A stretch of 64,000 nt of DNA, taken from Paulinella micropora (taxonomy: Eukaryota > Cercozoa > Imbricatea > Euglyphida > Paulinellidae). Under the pieces are notes generated by a model. That model searched no databases, was not told the DNA's origin, and worked only from the letters and a program-made list of their open reading frames with translations. Positions 42,411-54,845 of this stretch are shown one piece after another (the first letter of the stretch is position 1; each line of letters opens with the position of its first letter). A program made the translations under genes and the position numbers. The stretch lies in the NCBI GenBank assembly GCA_019918135.1, contig WBZZ01003950.1:205001-269000 (forward strand), in the 5' to 3' direction.

Positions 42411-43031
42411 TTAAAACTGTGCACAGGCACGTGGCGCGTCCGAGTGACACAAGTACAAAACGCCGCCAATCGTCCGGCAGCGCACGCCCGCCTGTCGACA
42501 AGCTCTCAGGAGTTCTTGGTAGCGGGGCACGAGCCGGTCGTTGTACATCGCAAAGGTGGCGCAGCAGGACGCAAAACAGACCGCGGAGGCAGGCACACTT
42601 AGAACCTGCCGCAGGTCAGACATTCTAACGACGCAAGGGTTAGGCGCAGTTAGTTCGTGTTCCGCACACAAGCAAAGCCGCGACGATGGCAGCGCTGGGA
42701 CCAGGCAGCGGCTACAGAGCTTGCTAATACTCCGCAGAAGAGTGCTGGCGGGGGCCGCGGGTTTTTGCAGCAAGAGCCCGGCGCGGCGCTGCAGTAGGTT
42801 AAACAAGGGGCTAAAGACTGACACCGCTCTGTTGTCCAATTTCCTCCGTTTTTTCGGTCTGTCGGGCTGGCAATGCTCGTAGAGAAAGCTTATGAGGTTT
42901 AAACTGTCCCGGGGCGGCAGAATATCGAGCAGCAGGCCCCAGATTACGCAATCAAAAGCCAGCCAAGTGCGCAAAACCGTCTGCGAGCGACCGCCAGTTT
43001 TTTTTTTAATTCGTTGCCGTAATATGTCAAC
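42411..43031 (-). CDS. Unknown Cys-rich protein with F-box-like helix, start unresolved
   Basis: The frame is open from 43211, but its first part is homopolymer translation, and no ATG precedes the protein-like region, which begins about 43030. A plausible start may be lost through the A9 run near 43004. The segment WLAFDCVIWGLLLDILPPRD resembles an F-box or similar helical adaptor motif. A basic patch PKKRRK (possible nuclear signal) and a CSRC...CLCAEHE cysteine cluster follow. The frame ends at TAA 42411-42413, only 24 bp from the end of the tandem duplication. Function unknown. Confidence 0.4.
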   Translation of the reverse strand, partial: VDILRQRIKKKTGGRSQTVLRTWLAFDCVIWGLLLDILPPRDSLNLISFLYEHCQPDRPKKRRKLDNRAVSVFSPLFNLLQRRAGLLLQKPAAPASTLLRSISKLCSRCLVPALPSSRLCLCAEHELTAPNPCVVRMSDLRQVLSVPASAVCFASCCATFAMYNDRLVPRYQELLRACRQAGVRCRTIGGVLYLCHSDAPRACAQF

Positions 43032-43446
43032 AACAAAAAAAAAATAAAGCACACAAACAAAAAAGAAAGACACAGAGAAGTAGAGAGAGAGAAGGAGAGA
43101 GGGGGATGGGGAAAAGGAGGGAGAGGGGGGGGGGGGGGCGCAACCCACCCCCCCCCCCCACTTCTTTCTTTTACCACGCCCTCCACCCCCCCCCCCCCCC
43201 GCCCCCCCCAAAGCTTCGTGTCCAAACGCATATTCATCAAAAGACCTGCGTTTCTCTTCCCCCCCCCCCCCCCCCCCTCCTCCCCCTCCCCATCACCACC
43301 CCCGTCCACACTTTCCGCAACTCACCGCACAACCCCCCCCCCCCTTCTACCCTGCGGTTTTTTTTCTTTGTTTTGTAAATAGATGTTCCTCTTTGGTTTT
43401 CTGTTGTAAATACCTTTTTTTTGGCGCTAACGCAACGAATTAAGAA
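43032..43446. other. C-tract spacer
   Basis: G runs near 43128-43138, many C runs (43150-43159, 43187-43208, 43260-43277, 43334-43344), and a T-rich tract ending TAAATAG (AG 43381-43382). Followed by a short upstream ORF (ATG 43383) and the gene start at 43447. Confidence 0.6.
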
Positions 43447-45712
43447 ATGGCCGCAAGCAGGCCAGTGTTTCGTTTAGAGGGTAATCCCGAGAACTTTGCC
43501 GCTGTTACCGAGGACAGATTGAGTTCTGCCTATCAATACCTACTGGAACATGCGAACAACCCACGAGCACGCTTAGATGTAGCGGGCCTTGAGCCTTCAG
43601 CAGCAGTGTTCCAGCTGCTGGTATTCTGCAGAGCAGACCTCCGTCTGTTGTACAAATGGTGGCCCAAATCACTGACCGCTACCTTCCGGTGCAAACGCTG
43701 TCTGAACAGCAGCGGCGCGGGGCCTAACCTTTCCGCCACACAGCCCGCGCGCGCCTTTGTTGCGCATTCCCTTCCTACTCCCATCGACCTGCTCATTGAT
43801 CAATTCTTGACCAAGCACGACAGCTACCGCCAACTGCAGCGCTTGCTGTCGGATATGACATTCGAAAAGGACAGTCTCATCCTCCAGTGCTGCGCGCCAC
43901 GCGCAAATTTTGCACGCCTTCATGACTACCAGACGCTGGCAACGGCTGCACGAGCTGTGCACCAGCAATGACTTTTACGAATTCTGCAGCGAGTTGTGGC
44001 TCGAATGTACCGGCAACACCTTGACCAGTGAACTTGCAAACTGCCTGAGCGAGGCGTGCAAGAATGCCCAGCTCAGGGAAGAATTCTTAAGCCCTAGCTC
44101 CGACGTGGTGATCGATTTGCAACATCTTCCCGACAGCAAACAGGCCAAAAATGGCTGGTTGTCTGCTCAGCGGCGCGACGGGGGGGAAACGCCGCGGGCG
44201 ATCATAGTGCAAAGTCTTCCGGGTGAACTCAACTCTAGAGATCTTGTCACTCGGTTGCTGCTCTTATTGAAAAAACGCACGTCCTGGCTGTACAATGTCA
44301 GGATCCTCGAATTGCATCTCGGCCGAGGTGGAATGCTCCAGGCTGCAAAGGACCTGTTAATCGACAGCCCGTCGCTGGAAAAGATCACTATACGTTTCCA
44401 CAGCTCCAGGGGATCGTTCAGACAGTTGAGTTTCTCTGCTATGCCCGCACTGAAACACGTGGAGGTGATCGCGCCCCACCGGCTGGATTCGCTGTACTTT
44501 CGAAATTGCACATTTCTCCCGTCAGGCCGGGAATGTCTAGAAATTCGTGCATGCGTGGACAAGTGCTATTTCGAGAATTGTAAAGGGCACGCCGCGCAAG
44601 AACCTAGTTTGCACATAGACTGGGCGACGATGGCCTGCAACAAAGTAGAGGTTTTGAACAGCCCGGGGGTGTCTCTCGCGGGGCTTGCGGATGCCAAACA
44701 CCCGATCCAGTTAGTACCTCGCAACCAACCCCCGGCGGCCGCGCGATCGTGGTGGCCATTCGCTGCACAGGACCTAGCTGCCACGATTTTAGACGGCCAG
44801 GCTGATTATACAGTTGTTCTTTCAGCACCCTCTGCAGAGCAGCTCAAGCAAGCGCTGTGCGCCAAGGGGCAGGACAAATTGATCATCAAGAACTTTCGGG
44901 GCCTCTGGCCCAAAGTAGAGCCCCAGGCCTGGAGGATATTGGAAATGAAAGACTGCTTGCCCTTCATCTATCAGCACGCCGAAACAGTCATTTATACAAG
45001 CTCTGAAGCGCAGGATGTCTTGTCAATAACGTGCAGTCCAAGAAAAGAGCAAGAAAGCTTCACTGTTAAGTTGGAATGCAAAATTACCCAGGAACTACAG
45101 CTGGAAACAGACTCGCCCGCGAACACAGAAGTGACACCGTTAGTCCTGGTATGCAAAACACCTCCGCCTCCTCAACTGATTGTGTGGGCAAACCCGCGGG
45201 TTCGCGAACGCCTCACGGTGCAGATAAACTGCGACGATTGGTCTATAAACGAAACGCGCTTTGCCGCCAGGGTCCAGAACTTCCAGACCCTATTCCTGAA
45301 CGGTCTCAAATCCGACATTGACTTGTCCGAGCTACAGGTTAAAATCAGCCGGCTCGTGGTTTTGCTCGCCGACACTAAGGCAGCCCCGTGGTACGAAAAT
45401 CAGCGCCAGCCACCCGTGGTAACTACCACGTCAGCCCTGTGGAGTCCTAGATCACGCAAGCTCGTCGAGTGTACGAGCGATACGCGCGGCCTCGTCGAGA
45501 AAACGAGTAAGACGAGCGATGCGCGCGGCATGTTCGTGAAGCACGGTGAAAACAAATACTTTGTCGGTATTGCGAAGACGGTAGACTTAGAAGAACTAGT
45601 ACAAGGGCCAGACCTGACGGCGCCGCAATGTTTTCTTCCTGTCGCGATGCCGCCGCACCTGACATTCCAGCGGGGCGGTTTTGCAAATTTTACTACGCCT
45701 AAGCTACCCTAG
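43447..45712 (+). CDS. Large F-box/LRR-like protein with one +1 change
   Basis: ATG 43447; about 754 residues if one +1 change is made near 43908 (ANF to HAFMTTRRW, at AAT TTT GCA). The first frame ends at 43971 while the second is open to TAG 45710-45712. N-terminal helices include a CKRC pair. After the join, WQRLHELCTSNDFYEFCSELW resembles an F-box-type helical segment. The following 350 residues show irregular leucine-rich repeat-like strands (RILELHLGR, SLEKITIRF, ALKHVEVI, LDSLYFRNCTF, CLEIRACVDKCYFENCKG). The C-terminus has a Thr-Ser-Asp repeat (CTSDTRGLVEKTSKTSDARG). It resembles the 1372-2744 gene in layout, but the sequence is divergent. Confidence 0.5.
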
Positions 45713-45907
45713 ATTGCGCTACTCCTGCAGGAGTTTCTCTCTCTCTTTTTTATCGTCGTACATGCTAGTTTGTATTTTTTTAATAGAGGTTTTTTTTAAA
45801 AAAGAAAGAATTGTGACAACCAAATTTCTTTGTTCGTGTGCTCCCCGTGAGTTTTTTGGCACTACCTCGCACGTCCGTTGTTTGCTTTTTTTTTCTCGAT
45901 TGTTGCC
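45713..45907. other. Convergent AT-rich spacer
   Basis: T and A runs; probably 3' untranslated sequence for both convergent genes. Confidence 0.5.
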
Positions 45908-48900
45908 CTACTACTGGGGCGGGGTGCCGTAGTCGTCGGCCATGGCCACGACCTTGGCCTTACAAATTCCAGAGTCTGTCTCCGTGGCTCCGTTCTGGCA
46001 GGCGCAGGACCAAGGAAACCTCTGTTCCCCCACGACGCGGACCAGAGTCGACAGCGTAGACTGGCCGCAGACTAATTATTTGGTCGGGAGCGGCAACGAT
46101 TTGTCCGAGGGGAAATCGCGCCGTTTGCAGCTGCAGCTCCGATCGCCCTCTGGGCGCAGGCACCTGAACTTCTTGTCTATCGCACACAGGCACTTGGCCG
46201 GCTTACCGTCGTTGTTGTACTAGTAGCAAGTAGCGGACACGTGGCAGGCTGGCACACAGACGCGGTCCTGGCAGAACCTGCCGCCGAAGCCCGCCTCACA
46301 CTGGCAGGCCTGGCCGTCGGCCGCTGTGCGCATTGCGGTTTCGTACCGTTCCTCGCGCGCCGCGTGCTTGAGGTAGGCCGGGAGCTGGAAACGATCCACG
46401 CGGTACGAAAAGCGGGCGAGGGGCGGCAGGTGGTCGAAATCGTGCGCCTCGAGCGGAAAAGCGCGCGCCTGCGTGCACCGGCCGCTGCACTGCACGGCTT
46501 GCCTGTGCAGCCACGCCTGGTCCAAAGATCGCTTGATGCCAGCAGATCGGCCTCGATGGTCGAGCGGGCGGCCTTCTCGTACTGCGCCAGGTACCAGTTC
46601 CAGACACACTGCTTGTCGGCGGTGCTATTGTCGTAACAACCCCCGCGCAGCGTGACGTACTCACAGAACTGTCCGAAGTAGCCCGGGATGCATTTGCTGC
46701 ACTTGCCACCACCGCTAGATACGTTTTGCACGCACACCCCCGACCTGTCGCTGCCGGGCACAAGCAAGCTGGCACGGGGCAGCTCGCAGCCAAAACACTC
46801 GCCGCGCTCCACAGTAGCGCCGGCGGCCCGCTTGCATTCACCCACCTTAGGGCTGTGGAAGCAGCCCTCAGGCGGGATGTTGCAGCTGGCGGGCCGGCCG
46901 TAGGGCGAGCTGGTCCAGCCGTTGCTGACAAAACCCGCGAGCGGTTGCGCCAGGCAGTAGCGCGGGTCGCCCTGCTCGTACAAGTAGCAGTCCTTCCTGG
47001 CGCCCCCCGTGAGCATGAATTCACCACAGCGACACGTCGCGGCCCTCTCGTCCGCGCGGAAGTCGGCCACGCACACGCCGCGCCCGCTGCAGTCGTCGCC
47101 GGTGCCATACAAAAGCTTGGACTTGCACACGCCGCGCCCATCGATGTCGCACGCGTCCTGGTGCAGCACGCGCGCCACCCTGGGCTCGCCGGGCTCGTCG
47201 TACACCAGCGTGGTGGGGTCTGTGTTGGGCTTGACCCGGAAGCCGCTGTTGCACTGGCAGCGGCCGTTGCTTCCGCAAAAGCCCCGGTCCCAGCCGCAGG
47301 GCACGCTGGCGGCGTTGCGCGGCGCGACGGTCGTGTCGGGCACGGACCACGACACCGTAGACTGTGCGTACCAGTCGTAGTCGAACGGCACGGGCTGCGG
47401 ACAGCGCGGCTCGAAACAGCCCTGCAAGTGTCCGTCTACCAGCACCGGCTCGTTGCGCCACAGCGGCAAGGACAGGGAGGAGCAGTTACCGCTGCCCGCA
47501 CTCCAACGATTAGTGCCGTGCGAGAACACATCAAGTGTCACCCAGTTGCGCCAGTTCCAGTACGTCGCAACCTGCCAGGGCCACGTCATGGCCAGCGTCC
47601 CGCAGCGAGCGGGTAGCGGCTCGTGGCCCGTCAGGTCCCCTTTCTCTCCCCACGGCGCGTCATAGTCACATTTGCCGTTCAGGCAGGCACAATGTGACCG
47701 CGCCGCCGGACCAGGCCGGCACGAAGTAGCGCAGCAGCGTGTGCGACCGCGTCTCGGCTACCGCCACCGTTGTCGCCCTGCCGGAAACGGTCCGTCGCCG
47801 AGCTGCGCGGGCGCGCGGCCCGCAGGTCGTCCTGCGCCTGGGCTAGCAGCTCTAACTGTGCCGCCGAGCCCGGCCACGCGCCGCCGCCGGACGTGCACGC
47901 CCCGCCGCCGGCGCCGCAGCCGTCCGGCAACGGTGTAACGGCACCGACGGGCGGGCCTCGAAGACGTTCCTGAGCACAAGTGCGTCTCGCACTACCTCCC
48001 GTACGAGGTCCACGCGAAGCAGTGCTCGCTGGACTAGCAGAAACTGGTCCTGTGTAACCCCCGGATGATCTTGCAGAGAAAAGAACCTGCCATTCGCAGA
48101 TTCGCTGAGCCACCTGCCGGGAAGAGCGTCGGCGGCCGTCAGGTTCAGCAACTCCAAATAATAGCCGACCGCGAGCCTCGAGGCGGCGTAGCCGGCAAAG
48201 TCGCCGCTTGCTGGCACCCAAACGGTCTCCGGACAAACAGTTTGAGTGCCGCACACCTGCCTCCGCCACTCGGTCTCGTTCTTGTTATCAATAACGACCG
48301 CCAGGCCCGGCAGTACTGTTGGGTCGGGTGGCAGCCCCACTGCAATGGCCAGCGCGCGCCAGTTTTCTCGCAGCACTGTTCTCGCACGCGCCAGCGCGGC
48401 GGGCCGCCACTCGGAGAAAAACCAGTCGGCAAAGCGGGTGCAGGCCTGGTTGACCCGCCGGTCCAGGGCCACGAGCGCGCTCTGCAGCGACGTGACAATG
48501 AAGTCGCCGCGCGCCGCGAGCTCCCGTTCTGACACCGGGTGCAAATAACGCGAGCTTTGTTTGTCGGCTTCTAGCTGGTGCAGCCGCCCGGGGTCCAGGC
48601 GCGTCAGTTCCGCTAACGGGAAGTTCAGCTCGCTGAAGAATACGCCCGCCGTTCGCAAAGATCACGATCGCCTGGCAACGCACGTCCTCGAAGCACAGCT
48701 GGCGCTGCGCGTCACTGGGCGCCAACAGCATGTTCGCGGTCGGGCGCGGGTACGCCGTAAGTTCCGGGAAAAGGTTCGGGCGGCAGACAGTGTCAGCGTG
48801 TGGCAGCCGTTGCAGCCCCGCTCCACCCGAAGAAAAGTAGTTAAAGCCCCGCCGCGCCCAGCCAGCAACAGCCCTGCGCGCCGCAGCAGCGCACTGCGCG

Positions 48901-51900
48901 GGTGGCCGCCGCCGATGCGATCGTGCCAACCGGGCAGTGCACCGTGCACAGCGGGAGCCCCAGCCCGAGGCGCAGGGCACACACGGGCGTGGCGGCGCCG
49001 GCGTCGTCGGCGCCGAGGCACCAAGCGCGCCGGTCATGGTCGGTCGCCAGCACCTCGCCCAACAGAATGCGGCCGCCGCCGTCGTTGCTCCACAGGCGCC
49101 GCAACAGCGACCGCGCCGCGGCCGGGATGTCGACGCTCGCGCGCGGGTCCGTACCGCGCAGGCTGTGCTCCATCAGCAGGCCCCTGCTGTTAGCGTCCGG
49201 CACGTCGTCCGCCAGCCACAGCAACACCAACTCTTCCAGCGACACGAGCCCGCGGGCCGCGCAGCTCAAACCTCCAGCGGTCAACAGCCTGTTAGCTGTG
49301 CAGAGCCGGAACGCGTCGATGTTGGCCTTCGACAGCCCGCCGCTCTGCATGTCAAGATAGCACTGGGTGTCGATCAACGCACTGGGCGCCAGCGCCTGCA
49401 CGACTGGCGTCCAGTGCACACCGCAGTCACAAGGCACCGGCGCGGCGCTAACGTCATTTGCCCGCAACGTACAGAACGGGTCACTTGTAGGGTCGCGCGC
49501 CCAGCCCCCGTCGCACTCGATGGTACCGCCCGTGGCGACACACGCGTACGCCAGCGCCCCGCAGCGATCCCCGGACAGGCCCAGCGTCTGCCGGGCCACG
49601 GGGCACAGCACGCGAGCTGCCGCGGCCGGCGCCGCGTTGTGGCACAGCAAGTAGTCGTCCGTCACGCGGTCGTTCACCTCCATGTCCCGTTGCAGCGCGT
49701 CCAGCATTTGTCTGGACACTTGCGCCGCGACCATGGCCAGGGGCTCACACACCAGATCCGTGGTCCCGCAGCGGAAGCGCTGTTCATGGAACAGCGACAG
49801 CTCGCAATCCGCCTCGGACCAACGGCAGGAGAGTGTCTGCCCCGTCCCACAGTACGTCACGCACTGGGTTTGCAGCGCGGGGCACAAACCCCCTCCCGCG
49901 AGCGCGCCGTCGTCGCCGGTCCCGAGCCAGCAGCCAGTGGCGTTTGCTGGCTCGTCCTGCAGGGTGGTTAGCCACCAGCCGCCGCCGCGTAGCTCCGGCA
50001 GGCGCGCCGTCCGGCACTGGCCTGACAGCTCACACTCGTTCACGCACTGCAGCGCGCGACCAAAGTCCTGCGGGAGGCAGTGGACGGGCAGCGCGCTGCA
50101 GTACTGCACTAACTGTATCGAAGAGGCTGTTGGCCGCGCGGCACACGCGGGCGGCACCGGCGCGCGCAACACGTCCTCGTCCGGGCCCAGCTCGCAGTAG
50201 CTGAGCCCGCGGCCGGCCAACAGCGTTTGTACCTGCGGCCAGGACCAGCGCCACCCGTTCGCCCACACCACGGTCCCGTCGCTGGTGGCGTTCGTGCGTA
50301 CCAGCGCGTGCGGCAGGTCTACAGGACACGCCGCCAGCACGGCGGCGCACGCACCGAGCGCCAACGTTTCAGCGTAGTCCACCGTGCAGTTGAACAGGCG
50401 CCAGCGGCCGCTGCCGCTGCAAACGTAGCGTCCTCCTGAGGAGGGGGTGCCGCACGAAACTGTCTGTTCCCCGCACGTCGCTCTCCATTGCGTGGGGCGG
50501 GACCAAGGGTAGTCGGCGGCGCAGCGCCACCAAGCAGCGTTGTCAACGAACGGCGGCAGCTGTGCCAGGCACAGCTCGGACCCGCAACTCACGTTGCGCC
50601 CGGGCGGGCACGCCAAAGCAACAGACGGCGAAAGCACAGCACCGCACCCCACGGCCGAGGAGGGCCAACCCGTCGTCAGCTGCTGCCGCACCAGGTCCGG
50701 CTGAACCCGTGCGCAGTAGCGCGCGAGGCGCGCGCAAGCCGTGCTGGCATTAGCCGCTCCTGGCAGCAGCAGGTGGCACCAGCTATTCGAGCCTGCAACT
50801 GTACAGCTAGCGCCTGTCTCATTGGTCTGCCCCTGCACTGCGGTGAGCGCACACTGTACGGTCATAGCCCCGCACGTCCAAGTCGCGTTCCGCACGTATT
50901 GCACACCCGTTGCATTGGCGCAGTAGTACGGTGGCGACTGACCAGGCGCCGCGTAGTTGTTGGTCGAGTCCACAAGGAAGACACAGCCCCCGACCTGCCA
51001 CGCGTCTGGCGCAGGGTCGGTGTTTAGGCGCTGCGGCGGCCGGCAGCACTGCAGCTCGCTCGGCTACAGGGTCAGCAGTTGCCGGCAGTCGCCGCCGGCG
51101 GCCGCGGCCACGACCTCGGCGGCAACGCCGCGCGCCAGCCAGGCCAGCCGGTCCGTGAGGGACCAGCACGAGTACGAACCCGCGCCGTCCTGCGTGCAAC
51201 GCAGGGCGTGGTAGGAGCACGCCGTACCCAGCAGCGAATAGGTCTCAACAGTACAGGCGTAAGGGCAGTTCTGTAACAGCACGGTGGGGGCCATCGTCGC
51301 GGGTGCCAGATCAGGCGGGAAACACTGCTGGCACAGCAGCTCGGCCACGCCGCCGGCCGACTGCGCCAGCCAGGGGTAGTTGGCCAGGATGGCCGCGCCG
51401 TCGCTGCCGGCCCAGAACGCGTCGCGGCCCGAGGCGCGCGCGCGCGTTTCCGCGCGTGCCAGCTGCACGTCCACCAACGGACAGCCGACGCAGCCGTCGG
51501 GCCCGCACCAAATGTCCGAAGAGGAGCACTGCAAGCGTCACATTTGGTCGTGCGCCGCGATCTCGCAAAAGGCTGGCTCCGCCGGGGCTAGGGGCCAGCT
51601 GCAGTTGAAGTCTACCGTTGGGTCAAACGCCCGGCGGAACAGCTCGCAGTCGCCCGACAGCATCCTGGCGTCAACCTCGCCGTCGAGAACAAACATGTTC
51701 GAACTGTTGGCGCGGCACCGGTAACGCGTGCCGCCTGCGAGCTGCAGAAGCTCACAAGATATTTGCGAGGAACCGGGCCCGCAGGGCGCAGTTATGCGCG
51801 CCAACGCCGAGCACACAGCGGGTGGTTCCCGCGACTCGCCCAGGACGAACGGAAAGGCGCAGCTGTAGCTCTGCAGCAGCTCGTGCGCCTGGTAGCACAG

Positions 51901-54413
51901 ATGTCCGGCCCGGCCGCCACCGTCCAGTTCGACGACCGCAACAGCCGGCGGCGGCGGCGGCCCCAGGACGGACCGGACGAAGCTGGCCTCCAGGCGGGTC
52001 GCGGTCGTAGACAACACTGGCCACCCGGCGCTTGACAGAAGGTAGTAGCAGTCGGCAGTTGTTGTCGTGTTGTACCACAGCTCCAGGCGGCAGTCAGGGC
52101 AGTTGACGTAGTAGTGCGGCGCCCTCGGCACCGCGGGCCGCGGCAGCCCCTGCTCGGGAGTGCACGACGGCCGCGCGGTGCACCACGACAGCGGATCGGC
52201 GCCGTTGGAGCAGCGCCAGACCACCGGCAGCAAGCGGTTTGCGACGTTGTCCGGTGCGACGCTCTGGTTGCCGAGGCGCAGCACGTACAGGCCGCCGCCG
52301 GACCGCAGCGGCGGGCGTGGCACACAGAAACGCACGCCGTCCCGACGAGCCCCACGGCGCAGCGGCAGCGCGGCCACGTGTTGAGCAGCTCGCACGTGGC
52401 ATTGGCGGTACACTTGACAAAAGCGCAGCGGTCCAGCAACCGCAGCGCGCTGCCGCCCGTAGTTTGTGTCACTGGCAGGCGTATCAGGAACGAAGACTGG
52501 TTCAGCGACGTCTGGCCGGCCAGCAGCCGGGCGATCAACAGGTTGTAGTCGTCGCGCTCATCGAGACTCGGCCTCAGGCATGCCACGCGCATGAACACCG
52601 TGTCGGACGATCCTTGCAGCGGTAGGGTAGCCACGGTGTCAAAGGCAGAGCGCTCGTTCACGGGGTTCTGGGCTAGCACTCGCACGGCCCTCCCGCTGGG
52701 GCTCAACACCGCGAGCCGCAGCTTGGGCCTGGCGCTACCGCTGCAGTAGTGCACCTGACCCACGTCCCTGGCTATCTCGTCGACAGTGAACGTGCCGTTG
52801 CGCGGGTCGCCCGTCGTGGAGATGAACAGCAGCGAGCCGGTCGACGTAACCGCGAACGCTGCCGCGGCGGACGGGACTGAAAGGCACTGCACTATCAGGT
52901 CTGTGCTCGACCACAACAGCCGCTGGCCTAATACACCCGTGCTCTCGAGCCACACCGCCACATTGCACTGGCCCATCAGGCCCAAGCCGGTTGGGTTTTC
53001 TTGCCACAGCGGCGAGCCCCACGGTGGATCGTTGGCCTTGGCCCAGGGCACTGACCCGCTGCCTATCGCCTTGCCGTTGGACAAGTTGTACAGGCGGTAT
53101 GGCACCACGAGCTCTGTGGGTGACAACAAAAACGTCGATCTTGCACAGGGAAGCAGCATAAACAAAAGGCTGTCCCGCACGGGCGCGGACGAAAACATAA
53201 AGGGGCAGCGATCAGCAGTTTCGAAATACATCGAGCGGGCACTGACGCTGACGAACCCCCAGTCCGTGCCAGCGGGAGGCTGCCAGTCCCAACGGCTGGC
53301 TTGTACCCAATTCCAATCATTCAAGCCCCAAATAGCGCCCTGGTAGACTAGCGGCTGGCTTAGTAGGGGACCTTTGAACAAGTGCTTATAAATTTGTGAA
53401 TTATTAGCTGTCGTGCTCACAAACACGTAGGTGTCGGCCAGCTTTCTGGCCCGTTAGTACGTCATTACGAAATCGTCGAGCCCGTCTCTGTCCAGGTCGC
53501 TCAGCGCCAGTTGCGGTTGGTACCACTGCATCTCGGCGCCCGGAACCATCAACAAACTCTCGTACTGCAGCCTGCCTAGACCAGCCAGCATATCCTGCTC
53601 CTGGTAGGCGACACACCCCAGCCTGCCGCTGACGCCCGGCAGCAGCCGGCCCTGCGGGCACGTGTACGCGACGCCCAGCCCGTCGTTGTTGTCGCTATAC
53701 CCCGCCTGGCAGAACAACGTGCACTTGGGGCCGTCAGGTAACAGGTATTTACACTGCGAGCCGAACGTCGACCCGCGCGGGAGCTCCCACTGGCATGGGA
53801 TGCGGTTGCAGCCGTTGGTGCCGAAGCCCTGGGCGGCCGGGTCGTTCTGCCAGAAGGCGGCAACGTTACAGGTACACAGAGCGTAGCCTCCGCTGTCATA
53901 CGAGCACGTTGCATTCGGATGGCAGGTGGTGCTCGTGCACAACGCCGACACCCGCTGATCACATCGCAGTTCCGCCCACGTGCCATACACGGGGACAGAC
54001 GTCGTCTGATAAGGAAACTGTTGAAATAGCGGACAGTCTGGGATCGGGTAAAAATACCAGCCCGGCGCACAGCTTGCGTCACATTCTAGGCTTGTCTTGG
54101 GCCCCTGGCAGCCCGCCATATCTAAAGCAGCACTATTGAATCCCCCATTTTCGACGCTGCACCTCGTTGCAGCAAGGTCCCAGCCCATCGCACACGTTCT
54201 GGTGTTGGCGGCCGAGTTGTCACGGCGGCAACCACAATACTGGTTAGTAGAATTATCGGCAGTAGACCGGGAAGCCACGTTTACCCAGGAAGGAAACTGC
54301 AGTTTCAGATTGTAGCAATCTGTCCAGAGCCCGGCCCAGACACAAACCGTCTCGCCGGAGCAAATAGCTACGCTATTCCGAAGCTCGTAAATCCCATAAG
54401 AGATGGTATACAT
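45908..54413 (-). CDS. Giant cysteine-rich extracellular protein with FG-GAP/EGF-like modules, many interruptions
   Basis: About 8.5 kb, some 2,830 codons, first ATG 54411-54413, ending in a tandem stop TAG TAG (45908-45913). In order: Cys-rich segments with EGF-like spacing (CHPNATCSYDSGGYALCTC); an FG-GAP/VCBS-type calcium-loop motif (LSDLDRDGLDDF, near 53470); a beta-propeller-like stretch; an EGF module (CELLNTWPRCRC); a long Cys-rich middle; further EGF-like modules (CGWDRGFCGSNGRCQC; CQCEAGFGGRFCQD). Many NxS/T sites suggest a surface or matrix protein. In-frame stops: TAA 53454, TGA 51538, TAG 51064, TAG 46220, TAA 46076. Frame changes lie near 52325, 48841 (CTT TAA C), 48650, 47930, 47690, 47640 and 46535. 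Cys-rich sequence resumes after every break. No clear signal peptide at the first ATG. Confidence 0.5.
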
Positions 54414-54845
54414 CGGATTCGCAAAGCACAACAAGAAGAGGCGACTTGTATCAAAGTTTTCTTGTGCCTTTTTCTTAATAAAGTATGTTTTCTGTATTTG
54501 TAAAAACACTCCCAGAGGCAGTCCTTGTTTCGCTCCCCTCTTTCCGCGACCTCACGCCCTCCCCTCCCCCACCCCCCCCCCCCCCCCCCTTGAATCCTTT
54601 CTGCGTTCTCGTGGCGAGGGGTGGGGGGTGGGGAGGGGTTGTGGCAGGAAAAAGAAACAAAGGAATGTCGTATAAATCACTTTGCTACAAAATAGCTCCT
54701 AAGATTTCTGCGCCCCTGGCCCCTCTCTCCCTCCTCCCCCCCCTCCCCAAACCTCCCCCTCTGCATCCCCTGAAGCGGTGGAGGGAAGGGTGTGGGGGGG
54801 GGGGGGGGGGGGGGAAGTGTCCCGCGGACAAAAACAAAGCCAATG
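54414..54845. other. Low-complexity spacer
   Basis: C runs at about 54573-54588, a G-rich block, and 20 or so G at 54795-54814. Upstream of the giant gene and downstream of the next minus-strand gene. A hydrophobic open stretch (SRLFLLCFANP) lies in frame just upstream of 54413 and might belong to a missing signal sequence. Confidence 0.5.

Noticed and set aside
45942..46223. Plus-strand ORF of 93 codons starting at an ATG
   Set aside because: The opposite strand carries Cys-rich sequence that continues the giant gene in frame to TAG TAG, which explains this region better.
53448..53475. A 23-nt intron (GTAATG...TACTAAC...CAG) removing the TAA at 53454
   Set aside because: The branch-point-like TACTAAC is eye-catching, but removing 23 nt puts the gene into a frame that stops within about 15 codons, while the unspliced frame stays open for over 350 codons. 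The stop itself creates the TACTAAC match.
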